A DNA stretch of 64,000 nt from Saururus chinensis (lineage: Eukaryota; Streptophyta; Magnoliopsida; Piperales; Saururaceae). Shown here piece by piece: positions 36,441-50,620 of this stretch (within the stretch, counting starts at the first letter, position 1; every line of letters starts with the position of its first letter). Made by a program: the position numbers and the translations under genes. The stretch covers positions 45,983,644-46,047,643 of the forward strand of contig CP141142.1 in NCBI GenBank assembly GCA_035235625.1, written 5' to 3'. The notes under the pieces were generated by a model, which saw only the letters and a program-made list of their open reading frames with translations, was not told the DNA's origin and searched no databases.

Positions 36441-39398
36441 TCAGTAGTAGAGAGAAGCCGCACATATCAAGATGTCTGTCAGGAGAAGCCCCAATGCATC
36501 AAAGACAAATTTTGGAGCAAATAACCCCCACATCTGCACATAGTATAAATCAGTAAATATTGCACAACAGGGTACAACCCTATTACAATGATGTCACACA
36601 TCAACCACTAAAGTGGAACTTCACAGTTTACAAGAGGTTGCATCAATTACTTTTAGTTGCTCACCAGCCTAAAACCAAGATACAACACCCATAAAAGTTT
36701 TCCTACTATTGACGCCACATATCCTGAAAGTAGAGAATTTTTTTTACAATTTTTTATTTTTGCACCTGATTCTCCTAATTTTTCACCAAGACAGAATAGT
36801 GTAGTTGTGAGTGCCAAAAGGTTAACAAAATTTTTTTGGCAAATAATATCTATTCTTAAGTGCTTGCTCATTGTATCATAGGGGGAAAAAAAAGATAAGG
36901 ATTAAAGACTCACCATCAAATGTCTCCTTTGAATTGTGACACATATAATAGTAAGTGTTGTTGTCACAGCAGTAATAAGTCCATAAATTAAAAAGACCTG
37001 AAAGAGTATCCAAATTTAGCATAATTTTTTTTATAATAAGCACATCCTAAGTACATGGAAGGGTTGACAATTTACCAAAACGGGCATGATCATCAACAAG
37101 GTTCTCACTCAAGCTCAATATAACAGGGACATGAACTTATATCTAAAATGTCTTATTTCTTTTGACAATATGATGGAATATGTTAGAAATTACCTCAGTT
37201 AACTTGTGGTAAAATTCTCCTTTGGTTCGGCTACCGTGACAAGCCTGACTTTGGAATGCAACAAGAATAGGAAGACTAAGGATAGGGAGGATATGTGAAA
37301 CGCCAAATGTGTCAATTGCAAGTAAAATCCCTTGTCGAATTAGATTGAAGTCATCGAAACTGCAATAAACAAATTAAAAGGTTAAACCCTTGGATAACAA
37401 TGAGATAAAATTACAGTTATAAAATGATGCTGAAAGAGCTTTATATATAGTTAACAAATTAGAAAGTGAAAATATATATGACTCAAATATGACCTAAAAT
37501 TGAATGCACAAATTAACAAACTTTATTTTTCAGAAAACTATGATCATCAAAATCTATAAGAGCAGACACAACCAGAAATCAAAATTTGTGGAGAAGACTA
37601 CTGGAAGGACATATAAATGTTGGCTGCTAACACAGACCGGTGAGGAATGTTCAATGTATAAGGTAGAACTGGACCATTCCGAACTAGTATGGATGATCAT
37701 ATATTCTGGTCCATGGTTTGCAATTTCGTGAGACTTTGCCAGATCTTGGTCTTGGTGGCTTCATCAAGACTTGAGAAGCTCGAAAAGGCTTTTTGCTTGT
37801 TTTTGCACTCTCGACAAGATATCGGTGATCTCAGTGAGAGGCCTCCTTAGATCAGAAAAAGGATAATAATTGTAAGGTTTTCAGCTGCTTTTGCACCCGT
37901 TGGCATACTGTTGTTTTACAGTACCTCTGCCTGCTGCAAAAGTAGCTAACTCATATGCAGCAAATCGGCTGCGACCCGATGCAAGTAGCTGCTGCAATGC
38001 AGATGCCTACTGCAAAAAGCAGCTTGAACCATTAATTAGACAATGATTGTAGCTAATAACTTAAACTAAGTATATATATAATCATTTTCCACTCCCTCAA
38101 TTGAGTAATGGTATTCTTTCACCCCTTAAAACCATAACAGTCAATTTGTTCCTGAACATTTAACCAAAACTGAACAGGGCTTTCTGCCTATTTATGTAGA
38201 ATTAGTGTCATTTATGTCAATACAAGTATTCTTTATGATGCTTCGGGTTTAAGGTTAATATTTTTATGAAATATCTGTATAATTTATGCTAATATAAGTA
38301 TTCTCCATGATGTTATTATAGTTTGATATTAGTTTGTTACTTCTAAATGCGAATATATACATAAATTGCCAAAATAGGTCAAAAATCTTTTTTAGGATCA
38401 CCAAGATCATTTTACATGATCTTGCTGAGCACTCTCCAAGATCTCATCTCTTTCAGTGACCGAGAACCAAGATTGCAAACCTTGCTATGGTCTGCTCTCT
38501 CCTAGAAAAAGAGATTATTTTATACCAAACCAATTTTTCTGGTGCCTCTATTTGTATACACGCACCTACACAAACACATATTTGTCCTTTTTTAAAAATA
38601 TGCCTCTCTAATATTTCAACTGGTTAGAATATTATTAGAAATATGGCTGCAGTGACTACATTTTAAGTCACGAAGATGACTTAATATCTCCAGTACATTT
38701 CTGACACATTTACTATGTGCTTCCTCTCAGCAGTATTCTGCCAGTAATCTTTTCTGCTTTCAGAAAATGATTTACCTCAAAATTTCCATATATATGACAA
38801 TTGCTCAACTAATTACGCTTGTGAAACATCTAGAGTCAAACAACTGACTTAACATAAATAGAGGAGGGGAGGAAATAAATCAAAACTTACCCAATAAATG
38901 CTGCACTGTACCGCAGACCATCAAATGCACACCTACAGAAAAAATTTTGTAAAGTTTTTGATACTCTCATTATAACCCAATATAAGATGATCATATGCAT
39001 GATTTCCTGTATCATGTTAAGGAATAATCAATGCACGTTCAACAACAATAACCAAGTATTGTATTACCAAAAAATCACTGGCATAGCAATACTTAACAAA
39101 CCTTACACATTAACCGAAATTAAAGTTACATTAAAACTTACCAGTGACCTGAGTAGAAAAACAAGCACACGCCTAGAAGGCTCAACTGTGCCACAGAAAG
39201 AGGATTATTGGCTAATACCCCAGTGCTCCTGCTGCTAGTGATCTCATTTCTCACGTTCTGCAACTTTGTGATGCACCAGACTGCATTCCATCAACATTAT
39301 AAGTACTAAACAATGAAAAAACGGCAGTCTTTCCAATAAGAAAATTGCATAAGTGAGGATCCAAAAAATTTGGAAGTCTTCTTTTATAAAAGAAACAC

Positions 39399-39441
<43 letters not shown>

Positions 39442-42400
39442 ACATATATATTGAATCTTAGTCCAAGAAATAGCTAATAATAAGCAGTTAAACAATGAAA
39501 GTTTGTATGAAGGTACCAGCCACAAGGCTAAGATGGTCCATATCTTCTCAGAGTCAGAAGAAAAAAAAAACAAGAATCTATCACCTTCTAAAAGGTCTAG
39601 AAAGCCTCAAGATAGATTACTCCCAAACAGAGTTGGCCTCATGCACATCAATTTCCGTTATATCAAGTGAAACTAAGGGAAATGTCAGCAACGGATTAGT
39701 TAATTTGGATTTTTGACAAAGCAAATTTGTTGCAACCAAACTGCTGATTCAGGCCTTTTTTTACACAACAGCAGATTTCAAGGTGCTTCATGGAGGATTT
39801 GGGCAGGGTTGTTTGGGTGGGGGGGGGAGGGAAGCAAGATTTGTATCTTCCAATTCACGGACAATAGACAGTTGGTGTTGCCAAATACATTTTTTTCCAA
39901 ATCTTTAAAAAAAAATCCGTTGCCAAATGCTGCCAAAGATTAATAAAGAAGATTGAAATAAAATGAGTAAAATATGACAAATGTATAGCGGTATAGCTAA
40001 AATTCAAAAAAAAAAAAGAAAGAGAAAACAGATATTTGAAAGAAAACGTGAAAGGGCTAGAGATAAGCCTCAGCATGAGGCATGCACCTCATTACCCTGA
40101 GGTGTGAATGAGGCGCACACCTCTTACGTATTTTCACCTCAGCTTGCGGCCTCAAAAGCATTTTTTTAAGGACTCGGCCTGCCTCAGGAGCAGTTTTTAG
40201 AACAAATTTTTACAAAAGCTGAATATGGACATGAAATAACCAGCAGTTAATGATTTCAATGAACCAGGAATATGACAAAGAAAATCTAAGGAAAAAAGGC
40301 TCCTAAGAAATTACATAAAAAATTATTATTATCTTTAAAGTAGTCGGTAAGCAAAACATGAATATCCATAGAGTTGAAAAAGTACCTCCAAGAACAAATA
40401 CTAAAACAACAAGTGGACCTTGTCTTCCCAACAGCATTATGAGTGTTGGACTCCAAACAGATAGCATACATACTGTTGCAAGAACAATTCTCTCCTCAAA
40501 TCCGCAGATCTTTTCCTTCTCTGAAAAGCTTTTATAAAATAACAGTAACACCAATAATCCAAATCCAATGGCATAGACCATTTGGGACATGAGGTTTCTT
40601 CCAAACGCATCAAACACCAAAGTTGTAGAAGATAATACATTACTTTCTAAAGTCCAATTGGCTGCTATAATAATATAGCTTAAGACTGTTCCAACAATAA
40701 TTATATATTTAAAAAATCTCCAATAAGAACTTCTGCAGAAGATTTTACACAATACAATGGACAATGTAACAAGAACCAGTACAGGGGCAATATCAAATAT
40801 AAGTGTCCATATAGGATTTGCAGGTGCTGAAGTAACACTTTGTTTCAAAGGCCCGTGGCTTGCATTGAGTCCAACAATAAAATTTAGGAGTAGGAATGCA
40901 ATTGCCTGCACAGAAGCCTTAAATTGTAATTGCTGCAAATATCTCGATGCATTTTGGACATTAAAACAAGAAGAAAAACAACAGATCAAGACTCACTTCT
41001 GCTCTCAATTTTCTGTTCATGAATGCAAAACGAGCAACAAAAATGCCAGTTGTTGCAAGCAAAAAAATTGCTACTTTTCCTTCTGTCACTAATTGCACAG
41101 AAAAAAACATTAAACATGTTTAAAATTCAAACAAAAAACATTTAGTCCCAAGTATGACGCAATCATGTATAAAATCCAAACTAAACTGTCAACTTACAAA
41201 TGTAGCTATTGGAGAGAAAACTACATGCACGTATTGCAACCATCAGAATAGCAAAGATAGAGAAAACCATATATTCATTATTGGAATGACCAGATTCGAG
41301 CAATGGCCTTCTGACCACTCTTATGGCAAAAAGGTGGAAGACAAGAGAAAGAAGCAAAATGAAGAGCCCCACACCCATCTCCTTTAAATCAAATTCTGTC
41401 CATTTTGAACGGGCCAAATCCGCAACTTTTTCCAAAAACTTAGAATATGAATTAATTTGTTGTCTCAGGATAGATGAAATAATCTTATGGCTCCCTGCCA
41501 GCGCTTCACTATCAAACAACAATGCTTCTTTCACATTATTCGTATAATTATCTTGCACATTAGTATACAGTTCTGCTACAGACAGCAAATCTCCTTTGGG
41601 AAATCCAATTGCCGACGACACAGAATACTGATCAATATATCTTTTAACCTGAAACACGAGATAGTCTTATTAAGTAAAGCATGAAATTTGGAAAACAATG
41701 CTTTTACAACGATCAAAGATCATGCCGCTGAACTATTATTTAGTCAAACTTTTCTTTTCAAAGATATTTAAAGAAATAAACAAAAAAGAGTAACACAGTT
41801 TATTCAATTATAAGGGGATTGTCTCCTAATTTCCCAAACAGAGAGGTACATCCGTAATTAATGTGTTTACTGGACTTATCAAACTTTCCATCATAAGTTA
41901 TGTCAACCATAGATTCTACTAATTAAAGCAACCAAATAACTGCAGTACATTACGGACACAGTTTTTCTATTTGAAAGCGCCTGAATTTTACTTGTAAAGC
42001 AACCTAAGTACTGAAATAAATTATTTAGGCACTTTTTCTATTTCAAAAGAAAACCTGACAAACTAAGGATCCTGTTGCTAAATTGGATGCTTTCTGCTCT
42101 TACAATCCTCATTCTACCTTCAAAGACCTATTTGTTAATACAATATACCCTACAGTTCTACCGGTTTGATTGGAACTGTCACCATTAGATCAACCTCTAT
42201 TCTGTAGCATACAGGATTCAAAAATAGCTGCAAACATTTCGGTCTAGGTACTTACGCATTTCAGCTGCTGTCATCTATAATTGCAAACTAATCAAGTAAC
42301 ACTCAACGATGAGGGCAAATAGAGAAAAAAGTTCTAGACAAGGCTTACCTGCCAGCAATTCATACAGAGAACATTAACATAGTTCTGCATCCAAACTTCC

Positions 42401-45400
42401 AAATCTGAGCAAAATCTACAGTTTGAAGCATTTACACTTGCGCCTTTCCAGGTGCCAGCACCTAAAGCATATAGCTCAGGATTAACACGGCCTATGCTGG
42501 AATAGAGCTTTCATATGAGTTATATCTGAAAAATCACTACAACCAACAGCTAGTTTTCAAGGACATCAGTTAGGGTGCATGAGATGTAGCGAATAGTAGG
42601 CAATGTTCTCCGAAGTTATCATCAAACAATGCAGCAAAAAATATCAGTAGACATAAAGAGTGACATCATATTCACCAGTATGCCTTTGACCTTGGAGAAC
42701 ATGTATAGTTAAACTGTTTTTCATAATACTTGCCATTACTCAATGAAAGATGGAAAAGCAAATATACAGAAATAATGTATGCCAAAACATGAACTAATAC
42801 AATCCAAACATGAGCATTCTTTATTTGTTACATCCAACAAATACAATGCAGTTTTAAATTGATTGTTGGATGGCATCTGTGAAGCAAGGCATAAAGAAAC
42901 CATTTAATAGAGCTAAGAAATTGTTGCATAAAATGTGCATACCTAATTATATGAGGTGTGCACCTCCGTTATAATGAAAACATCATCTCACCGTTCCAAC
43001 ACCTTGTTTCAAGTGATTGTTTTCTTTTTAACTTAATAGCTCTCAACTTTGTACTAAAAGGATATTTGTGAATCCTGGATTAGATTCACATGGATTGACA
43101 TGGACTCAGCCTGGAGCTTGTTTGCTTACTCACTAACAGGGCAGATTCAGGCCCACTTATATTTGGCTTGAATGGCTTGAATTAGATCTTGTTTGGTTAA
43201 AAAGTTTGTCTGAATCCTAAATTCAATCAGAATTCAGGATTTTGGCTATTTACAGAAATATTCAGGGAGAATAATTCAGGCACAGAGGCCAAAACACTCC
43301 TGGCATAGCAATTTATGCTGTGTGAGAGGTGGAAGTGATGCTGAATCCAAATTCAGGGAGAATCCTTGAATCTCCCAGTATCCACTATCCAAACAGCCCC
43401 TAAATTCCTAATTATCTATCAACCCTAATAATTCCATATACCATACAGTTAAAAAGTATCTTCAAACTGATCTAGTTCAAGAATGCTCTCAACATATAGG
43501 ACTAAAAACCCAATTGCTAAGATTCTTGTTTAAGGATGAGTTACAACCAGATGACCTTAGTCCTACTTAAAGAGAACTTCAGTGGTGGCCAGAAAAATTA
43601 GGATAGAAGTTTAACTAGTTAAGCTTGTTTAAGTTTAAAAAAATGATATGAATTGCATAAATAAGAATTCCTAGTTTATCCGGATTTGTAATAAACTCAT
43701 GCCATTAAAGTACTAAGGTTGAGAGGTCTTGAATTCCTCTACTCATCTTAAGCTTATTCTTCCTTTTTAATGTCCTGGTTCTTTAAATGATCTCAGCAAA
43801 ACTTAAACCAACAACCATAAATCATAAACTTCTAAACTGACATCTAATAACTTGATCAAAAGAACAATGACCTCAATCTAAAAACAACACAAGTTTCAAA
43901 AGAAAATGAGCTGATGACGGGTGCAAGGCTTCAAAAAAAAATCAGTTCAAACATAAATTTATGAGTTTCGAATTGCAAAGTAAACTTCCATTATATAAGA
44001 ATGAGATGCTAGTAATGCACCTTCCAAATGAAAAAGGAATTCCAACCAGTGCTGCAAGTGTTGCTGCAAAATCAAGCTGCAAAGAAATAACAGAAATGTA
44101 AGAGAAAGAAGTGATATACAATACCATATTTGAATATGTATGAATCAATCGCATTAACCTGGTGGAATGTGCTGAAGCAGATTTCACGTCCATCCTAAGA
44201 ACAGGGAAAATTTTCTCATAACTAAATGATTCAAGAGTTAACAGAAGCAGGAACTAAATTGCTTCGGGAACATGAGACAACATTAATTTAATTCCACGCA
44301 TGTATGAAACTGCTAAGTATGACCTTTCCTGGGAAGAACACTTAATTGATCAAATTCGTTTTTCACTAATGTCTGATACATCTCAGTACAGATATCAGCT
44401 TCACAGACACGAACTTGAGTTATTTTTTTCAAATTCAATTTTGAGTTTTGATAATTAAACAATCTATAAATTTTCACATCATTGTACATATATGGTTTTC
44501 TATGCAAAAGAGCAGTAGTTAAAGAATTCTTGCGTACCAATATTACAATGCAGTTTCTTCCACACACCAGTTTATGTTATAGTGCAAGTTCAGACATATC
44601 ATCAGCCTGATTAAATCTAGTGCTTTTCCATGTAGAATTAAGATACCAATTTGAACTTTGCACTTCCTTTGGAAAATACCTTTGATGTGAGAGGTACATA
44701 AAGATAGGCAATGACAAAAAAAATCATTAAAATATTGTGATAATGAAAGAGACAAGATTACCTCATTTGATTTGCATGAAGATGTATCAAAGACAGATGA
44801 AATAAGAGGAGGAGGTTCTTTCAAACTCATAGCAAACAGGGATGTCTCAACCTGCACATTTAATCTCCCTACTAAATCAACAAATATTGAAAAGACAGTT
44901 TACACAAGTATACAGTAAATTTAACAATGACCTCTTCAGCAGTTCCTCCCCCATGGTCACCATTAAGGGTTTGGCCATGATCCCCCATCACAAGAAGGAG
45001 GGTATTCTCATGTATGCCACCAGGTCCAGAAAGGTTTTTCAGAACTTCAACAACTTTCTACAAAAAGCCACCAAAGGTCGATTGTCATAAAAATTAAAGG
45101 AGATACCCAAGGGCTATCAAGCTGTTCATTAATCTTAGAAAATTTAAGCATTTTCTTCAACATCCATGCTACATATATGTATTAAAGTAGCTCAACTTTA
45201 ATGCTTAACAGAAAAAGAAAATTCACAGTTCCAAAATTTCCATTTATCTTTAAAGAAAGATAAAATTACATAGGTCAGAGACGGACATTAAAATGGTTAC
45301 AATCTAATCATGGTGATCAACACCAAAGGTTTTTCAGAACACCAACAACTTTCTACACAAATGACAAAACCATCAAAGATTAATTGTATACGATACCTTT

Positions 45401-48400
45401 GCCTTAGAAAATAGAGCATTTCCTTCAACATAAATCTATTACAGTAGTTCAATGTAATGCACAACAACAAAAAAAGAGAGTACAGTTCCAAATTTTCCAT
45501 TCAACTTAAAAGAACTTTACAATTACAGAGGTCACACTCGTATTGCACATAAAGACAGATATTCAACACCACAATGTCGAGCCTAAATGACACTAAAACT
45601 GCAATTCAATGGTCGATAGCAATGAAAGTGAGGCTTCCAATCTCAAGTTAATCACATGCTATATATTTTAATAAAGTTCTCAGCTTTGCGAGACAAAAAA
45701 TTGCTAAATATGCTAGCTGTGGTAACAGAGAACTAAAATAATAGACTATATCTCACTATCCCAAATGCACTGAAGTTCAAAGGCAGAATTTTTTGTTATG
45801 GGGACCAATAATGATTTAACTTAATAATATATTAAAAATGTTGGGTCCAGTATCTTGTCCATTTTGCCAATTTAAAACTTGTTAAGCTTGGCATGCGCTA
45901 CTTGTAGTCTGATGCTACTTTGATTTGCCTTTTGCAGCCTGGTGTAAATCCAATATAATTTCAAATTTTAAGGAGCTATTAAGTTTTGTGAGTGTTAGGA
46001 AAAAGAAGTTTTCAACAAAGACCAAGCAACCTAGTATGAGCTAAAAAGAAAAGCATGGATAGCGTAACTTGCAGAACTTTAATCCACTCATGCAGTTTAT
46101 TCCTAGCACATAAGGTAACCATATTTATGGATAACCATAGGGCATGCAAAACAAGTTGCATATAAAAGTGTTAATTTCAATGAGAATCTCTTCCTCAGTG
46201 CATATTGCCCCTCCACCTTCAAGGCTACTAACAGCATACTTCTCAAAACGTCCCGGTAAGGCAAAGTGTATGACTTATGACACTACAATATAGATGGTTT
46301 ACATGACTTTCAAGGAACAAAAAACTAAATTCATTTCTATTCGTAGCTTAGTTGTTGATAATTAGAAACCAACTCCAGTTCTTATTGTTGGCCAAGTACA
46401 TGAGGATGCAATAGCTGAGTCCAACTTGACATGTATATTAGCTGTTGCTTTCAGGCCAGCTTCAAAGTACTTCTAAACAGGATTTCACGAAAAATCAAAC
46501 TAAAACTAAAGTTCTGGACAAAGCCAAAAAAATGAAAGATCTGAAAATGGAGGTGCACGATTCCAAATTGTCTGAACAAATACGAAAATGAACTCTCAAA
46601 TTTCCATGCTTCTTTGCAATGCACAAAATTACCTCAAGTATATTATTGTATTGCTCCAACTTTTCAATCATAGGAGCAGAATCAACTCCGTATATATGAC
46701 CTGCATGATCCTACACCAGGAAGCAAATTATTCTAAGTGCCCTATGACGGCCTGAGAAATACAATACACTTGATACAGTGAATCTACATCAATCCAGACT
46801 AAAACTTTATATTGTATAATTAACTTTAAAATCATTAACATACAACACCAAGGAAGTGCGCAATAAGAATATCCCAGTCATCCAGGTATAAAGATGGAAA
46901 TATATGATCGACACAACCATCATCAACCTGTAAAGAAATTAGCACAAACGTGATGCTCCCACATACAAAAAAGGCAGACAAAATAATTGACCTAAAGTAA
47001 TAAATATTTAAGATGCACGGTTATATCACATACAGTGTGCAGATCTTTAACATTGAAGGAAGGAAAGGGATAACATTTCTGAAAATGATCAGGAAACAGC
47101 TGTAGCCATGTATCATCTCCCATCATCAATACACGCTTTCCATTTTTGACCAACTACAACAAATATAAAGTGTAAGCAAACAATTATTCTAATTTTTATA
47201 AAGCTAACTTCAGTCCACAGCAGATCCAAATTAAAAAGTAACATTCAATGCTTCATATAGTTATCACATCCGCAAACAAATATTGTGACAAACAAACCTG
47301 ATAAATCAAATTATCTTCAGTGATTGCAGGAGCCCCAAAGCTATTACCAACATCAATAAATGTTGGAAGTCCACCAGTTGTCAAGCCCTACACATCAAAG
47401 GGCCAAGAACAAAACCATTATAAGATATTCAGAAATATTTTTTCCACAGAAAAAACGAGTAATAATAGACAAACAAAATCAGAATAAGAAAAAAATGCAC
47501 CAAAAACCGTTATTTAAAAAAATGTTGCTCTGAAGTAGTCTAAAATGGTATACACTTACATTTGTGACATCTTTTCCATCATAGTACACAAAAACACTCA
47601 ATTACCAAGATGTTATATAACTAGTGAATATGTTATCCATCATACTACACAAAGACACTCAATTACCAAGATGTTAACTATGTGTCACTGCAATTTTAAT
47701 CGGCAGGATGATTTAATCATGCAAATGATGTATCCTCCAGAGAAAAGGATATATACAAGATAAGTACTACAGAAACTGACCTTGTCATTCTAAAGACTGA
47801 ATACAATAACTATGAGATTCATGAAATAATCTCAATTCTCTCACAACACTATACAGCCAGTTTCATAGTTATTTGGCATTAATGACAGGTAAATTTGCTG
47901 ATGATGCTATATCTTCAAAAACGTTCTAAAACTAATCTGGCTGTTTCTAATCCGATACAAAAGTAAATAGTTGCATCCTTGAAATTTGTTGCCTAGTGCT
48001 ATCAAAGAAATTATATTGGGTTTTGCAGTGTAAGCAAATTTTTGTCCACCTAAATGCTTGATCATGAACCATCTAGACCATTAAAGATGCATTTAAACAT
48101 AATCACTTGTATGAGTTTCATCACCACACTAGCTCAAGCTGTTTGTTTAGTTTTTGCCTATTGCCCGCATTAGGAAACTCTCGTAATAAGAAACTGGATA
48201 TTCATAAACCTTGCGCTTTTCTTCCCTCCCAAAAAAATCACCATTACAAAGAAAGATAGTTTCTACTTTTTCAATGGCCACATAGAGACCTTTAAACGTT
48301 GAAGACTAGTGGTTGGTGGATCAGCAATGGCCTTGAAAATCCTAGCAGATCTGCCTTCCTCAGCAGCCAACTTTTGCAACACTTGTAATTTGTCCATCCA

Positions 48401-49100
48401 TGGCCTTGCCTCTGGAAGAAAGAACATGGATGATTCCCCATCCTAGAAGATGTTAATAATGGAATCGACTTAAATTATGTGACTTTCATGGAACATAATT
48501 CAATCTGAATGAATTTTCGAAAAATTTACTGGCAAGCAACACGTAAATTTTAAAAAAAATCCAAAAAAAAATTAACTTCTTCCTATCCAATCATACTTCA
48601 TTGAAGTGGGAAAGAAAAAAATACATAAGACTTTTCTTAAAATAACAACATTACAGAACATAAATGCAGGAAAATTATACTTACCTCCAAAAAATGTGCT
48701 TGGTGCAACAAAATCAAACCTGTACAATGTAGAGAGAAAAACGATCGCATAAAATTAGAAAAAAAGCAATTAAGTGAAATTGTGCTTAAATTAGAATAAT
48801 GAAGGCTCAATAAAATGCAAATTACAGGCACCTTAAGGCGTCCAAAACAATTATGACCACTTTATCAACAGCTGGTTTTGTCCAGCAATGAGAATCGTCT
48901 TCGCCACTGAATCGTGTGAGATTTTCAACAGGAGGCAAGTTGCAAGGGGAATGAGAGACATCGGAACAATTACTGAAAGTAGCTAGTTCGGTCCGAGTGA
49001 GAAGAAATCCCCTCGTGAAGAAGAAAATTGCAACAGAATGTAAAAGGAAGATTACAAAGAATCGCCAAATCAGAGACGCTTTCTCAGACCCTTGCGCCAT
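36441..49100 (-). CDS. PIGO: GPI ethanolamine-phosphate transferase, PIG-O/GPI13 type
   Basis: Twenty minus-strand exons join with no frame break (946 aa): 49100-48832, 48719-48685, 48411-48290, 47387-47298, 47153-47034, 46927-46844, 46710-46633, 45057-44932, 44851-44762, 44194-44159, 44076-44021, 42496-42349, 41648-41198, 41088-40997, 40905-40386, 39280-39142, 38932-38891, 37359-37194, 36997-36914, 36533-36441. The enzyme adds ethanolamine phosphate to the third mannose of GPI anchors in the ER. An N-terminal anchor (residues about 10-36) leads to a lumenal alkaline-phosphatase-fold domain: [13 protein letters not shown] (metal Asp87), [11 protein letters not shown] with the nucleophile Thr (135 or 136), HFLGVDHAGH (Asp241, His245) and [15 protein letters not shown] (Asp292, His293). 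From about residue 510 the protein is a series of membrane helices ending ICAASLYY. The least certain borders are the acceptors of exon 15 (in-frame alternatives upstream) and exon 16. All metal-site residues are present, so it looks functional. Confidence 0.93.
39399..39441. repeat. AT/GT microsatellite in PIG-O intron 15
   Basis: A compound dinucleotide run (AT)n(GT)n lies in the intron between PIG-O exons 15 and 16. It is likely polymorphic and has no coding role. Confidence 0.95.
43120..43403. mobile_element. Possible hAT-type MITE in PIG-O intron 11
   Basis: The right end reads ATCCAAACAGCCCCTA, the reverse of the TAGGGGCTGTTTGGAT end common in plant hAT MITEs. The left end GGAGCTTGTTTGCTTACTC is a weaker match. 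The interior repeats GAATCC/ATTCAGG words. The left boundary is uncertain. Confidence 0.4.
45028..45354 (-). repeat. Duplicated PIG-O exon 8 start and adjoining intron
   Basis: The first 30 bases of exon 8 (45057-45028; AAAGTTGTTGAAGTTCTGAA on the minus strand) recur about 294 bp upstream in intron 7, ending at about 45325 (AAAGTTGTTGGTGTTCTGAA), with a CTAG-type acceptor before each. Homology continues through the adjoining intron to about 45545. Used as an exon, the copy would read [11 protein letters not shown] and hit a stop, so it is a decoy or pseudo-exon made by a local tandem duplication. Confidence 0.75.
47575..47690. repeat. 61-bp tandem duplication in PIG-O intron 3
   Basis: TCCATCATA(G/C)TACACAAA followed by ACACTCAATTACCAAGATGT occurs at 47575 and 47636. 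The unit is 61 bp with few differences. It lies in the intron upstream of exon 4 on the minus strand. Confidence 0.85.
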
Positions 49101-49260
49101 CAAACCCGTACCAAAACAACACGAGGGAGAACATGAAATGACAGATAGAGAGAGAGCAAAGCGGACGGCGGTGAAGGACGGCGACAGCGGCTGTGCACGA
49201 TGATGAAGGTGGCGGCCAGCGGCGGCCGGTGAGTGTCGAGGTTCACTTGAGGTGACGAAA
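49101..49260 (-). promoter_or_regulatory. 5' leader and promoter-proximal region of PIG-O
   Basis: The block just upstream of the PIG-O ATG is GC-rich (GGCGGCCAGCGGCGGCCGG at about 49211) in contrast to both flanks, as expected of a leader or core promoter. No TATA box is obvious. No divergent gene starts on the other side. Confidence 0.45.
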
Positions 49261-49394
49261 AGGTTTCAGTGGAGGTTGGGCTTGGGCCCAATGGGCGAGA
49301 AAGTGTATTTCTCAAGGCCCCCTAAATAAAAAATAGAATGAGTCCATATAAGCCCTCAGTACCCCATTATCCCGTCAACTCTTGAATGAATCTA

Positions 49395-49540
49395 TGAGTA
49401 AGTCAGAGTAAAGGGCATTTTATTAGGGTATATATAGACTCATTTGTACCATTATTCTATTACTTAGTACCCCATTCCCCTATATAATTGCTATGAGGCA
49501 AATAAAATGCCCTTTCGTATCCCCTTCTCTTACTTATGAC
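49395..49540. repeat. Inverted repeat, possible MITE upstream of PIG-O
   Basis: AAAGGGCATTTTATTAGGG (about 49411) and AATAAAATGCCCTTTCG (about 49501) are inverted copies. Imperfect pairing continues outward (AGTAAGTCAGAG / CTCTTACTTATGACG). No target duplication was found. Confidence 0.45.
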
Positions 49541-49635
49541 GTGCATAAAAATTTTGCCTATATCAAGTGATAGTAAGTGGGCTCTAAAATACCAAGTATT
49601 CTCTATTTCATTTTCTTCTCTCCCCTATTTGGTAT

Positions 49636-50462
49636 TGTAACGCCTTAAAATTTTAATATTTTAAAATTTAAACAGTTAGGCTCATGAGCGAGTTTTAGGG
49701 CCTAATAATATATTTTTTTTTAAAATTAGACTATTTTGAGCTTGATTTGTTCGGAGAAACTTTAATATATTTTATAGAAATCAGAGAGACGAATATATTG
49801 AGCCCAAAAATATATCAAACAAACATCGGGATAGTAGGCTATGGCCTCAAGAAGTATGTCATTAGCCAAACCTACTTTAAATTAGTAAGAAAACATACCC
49901 TTGTGTGGTCTCGTTTCGAATAGCTCGTTGATACGAATCCAATGGTATAAGAAGTACCTTGGATTCGGTTACCAGATTCTGTGAAGAATTATTTTATTTG
50001 CCTTTTCGTATAAGAAGTGCATTGGATTCGGTTAGTCGATATTATTATTTTGTGTCAACTTTTGAATATAAATTATTATGAGAATATTTTATGTATTTTT
50101 GTTTATGCTTTATGTTTTAGCATGCTAATAGAATTTAACTCTATCTACTAGGTATAATTATACTCACCCACCCCAAAACGTTGTAGGTCTTAACGAAGAA
50201 GTTGATATCAATGAAGATTGACTATAGAACTTCGATAGATCTACATTGTTAATTTATTTTACTACATTTTTTATGTATTAATTTTGGATGTGAGCGACTC
50301 TACTTTTGTTAGGGCATGATAAGCCTGGTTTTGCAAAGTTTTTGTAATTACAAAAATTAATGAAAAGTTACTCCTCTGTACATTGTTGATATTGGCCCGC
50401 TTTTAATTACGAATTGATGACACACCGACCTTTAATTTAACTTAAAAAGTTGGGGCACTATA
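49636..50462. mobile_element. Solo LTR, 827 bp, TSD GGTAT
   Basis: The element starts TGTAACGCC and ends GGGGCACTATA, and is flanked by GGTAT on both sides (49631-49635, 50463-50467). The TGTAACGCC...GGGGC.TACA type of end is common in plant LTR retrotransposons; the final CA appears mutated to TA. No gag/pol frame lies next to it, so the internal part was lost by LTR recombination. Confidence 0.75.
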
Positions 50463-50620
50463 GGTATTTCTACAAAGTTGGGGAATTGGAATCTGTCGGA
50501 TGCTATTTGCCACCTTACTCCTTGGGTCCTCGGCAAAGAGGGATGATGAGTTTGCCTTTTAGAATCGATTTAACCCAGTGAGCCCACTCTACCCATCAAC
50601 AAATACTAGTGGAGATTAAC

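Noticed and set aside
48411-48443. Earlier acceptor for PIG-O exon 3 giving [15 protein letters not shown]
   Set aside because: It does not match the phase of exon 2; the TTTCTTCCAG acceptor at 48412-48413 restores frame and matches the conserved F-E-x-x-PWMDKL context.
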